Assembly (NCBI GenBank): GCA_030627905.1 | Contig: DAOVRZ010000067.1 | Span: 1 to 31,449, forward strand | Origin: JAGMES01 sp023128035 | Lineage (GTDB): Bacteria > Bacillota > Halanaerobiia > DY22613 | Reading direction: 5' to 3' | Length of the DNA stretch: 31,449 nt | Part shown: positions 31,340 through 31,449 of the stretch, piece after piece | Layout: each line of letters begins with the position of its first letter | Position numbering within the stretch: the first letter of the stretch is position 1 | Program-made: the position numbers and the translations under genes | The notes under the pieces: model-generated | Database searches by the model: none | The model's input: the letters and a program-made list of their open reading frames with translations, nothing else | What the model was told of the DNA's origin: nothing

Positions 31340-31449
31340 ATGAAAATTAATAAATTATCAATACTACTGCTTTTGCTTTTGGTTGTATTCCTAGCACCTT
31401 GTACATATGCAAAACATCTGCCTCAAGTAATGACAGCAGAAGAAATAGA
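31340..31449 (+). CDS. Exported protein, 5' part only (cut by window end)
   Basis: ATG at 31340 with GGAGG at 31328-31332 (7-nt spacing) and a perfect promoter upstream. The first 24 residues are a signal peptide: MKINK, a leucine-rich core and a CTYA-K cleavage site. A Cys lies in the region (APCTYA), but a lipobox is not convincing. The mature part, KHLPQVMTAEEI, runs out of the window, so no function can be given. Confidence 0.8.
   Translation, partial: MKINKLSILLLLLLVVFLAPCTYAKHLPQVMTAEEI

Noticed and set aside
1..31449. tRNA, rRNA or riboswitch genes
   Set aside because: No tRNA-like cloverleaf, rRNA stretch or known riboswitch core was recognised on either strand by eye; a covariance-model search was not possible.

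Overview
The DNA is AT-rich (low GC by eye), uses strong AGGAGG-type ribosome binding sites and consensus sigma-A promoters, and its proteins look like those of anaerobic low-GC Firmicutes (Clostridia or Halanaerobiales). I cannot name the genus. The window has three parts: a metabolic and signalling left arm (1-12.9 kb), a CRISPR-Cas island (about 13-29.7 kb) and a short right arm with an alcohol dehydrogenase and a truncated exported protein.

Left arm. A consensus promoter drives a GH13 alpha-glucan enzyme and a glycogen synthase (glgA), a small storage-glucan operon. Next comes an unusual fusion of a class III aminotransferase with a domain like cyanobacterial acyl-ACP reductase, with its own promoter and an operator-like dyad. 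On the minus strand follow a small lipoprotein, a CHASE4-like/HAMP/PAS/GGDEF/HD-GYP cyclic-di-GMP protein, a decayed HEPN-MNT pair, and an ABC exporter (ATPase plus permease) preceded by a previously uncalled 42-residue protein.

CRISPR island, all read on the minus strand. From right to left: leader 3 and array 3 (6 spacers), an eight-gene type III effector operon, leader 2 and array 2 (6 spacers), cas4-cas1 fusion and cas2, leader 1 and array 1 (3 spacers), cas6, and a C-terminally shortened AAA-ATPase-like gene. So each cas block lies directly downstream of its own leader-array cassette. The effector operon is cmr4a - cmr5a - Cas5-group RAMP - cmr6-like - cas10 - cmr4b - cmr5b - cmr1. It has two Cmr4 and two Cmr5-like subunits, and its Cas10 keeps the HD nuclease motif while the cyclase GGDD motif reads LADE. 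No CARF-domain effector is present in the window. This fits a type III-B relative or III-C-like system that should cut target nucleic acid directly without cyclic oligoadenylate signalling, possibly with a mixed Cas7 backbone. The subtype assignment is inference.

Regulation visible in sequence: all three leaders (about 290 bp) share a promoter 266 bp from the array and three copies of a 10-bp motif (two direct, one inverted). Array 1 runs into cas6 without a terminator, and the last degenerate repeat keeps its hairpin just upstream of the cas6 ribosome binding site. Array 3 is separated from the cmr operon by an intrinsic terminator.

Right arm. An iron-type alcohol dehydrogenase appears to have lost about 27 residues that normally carry two of its metal-ligand histidines. 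At the right edge, a perfect promoter precedes a secreted protein that runs out of the window.
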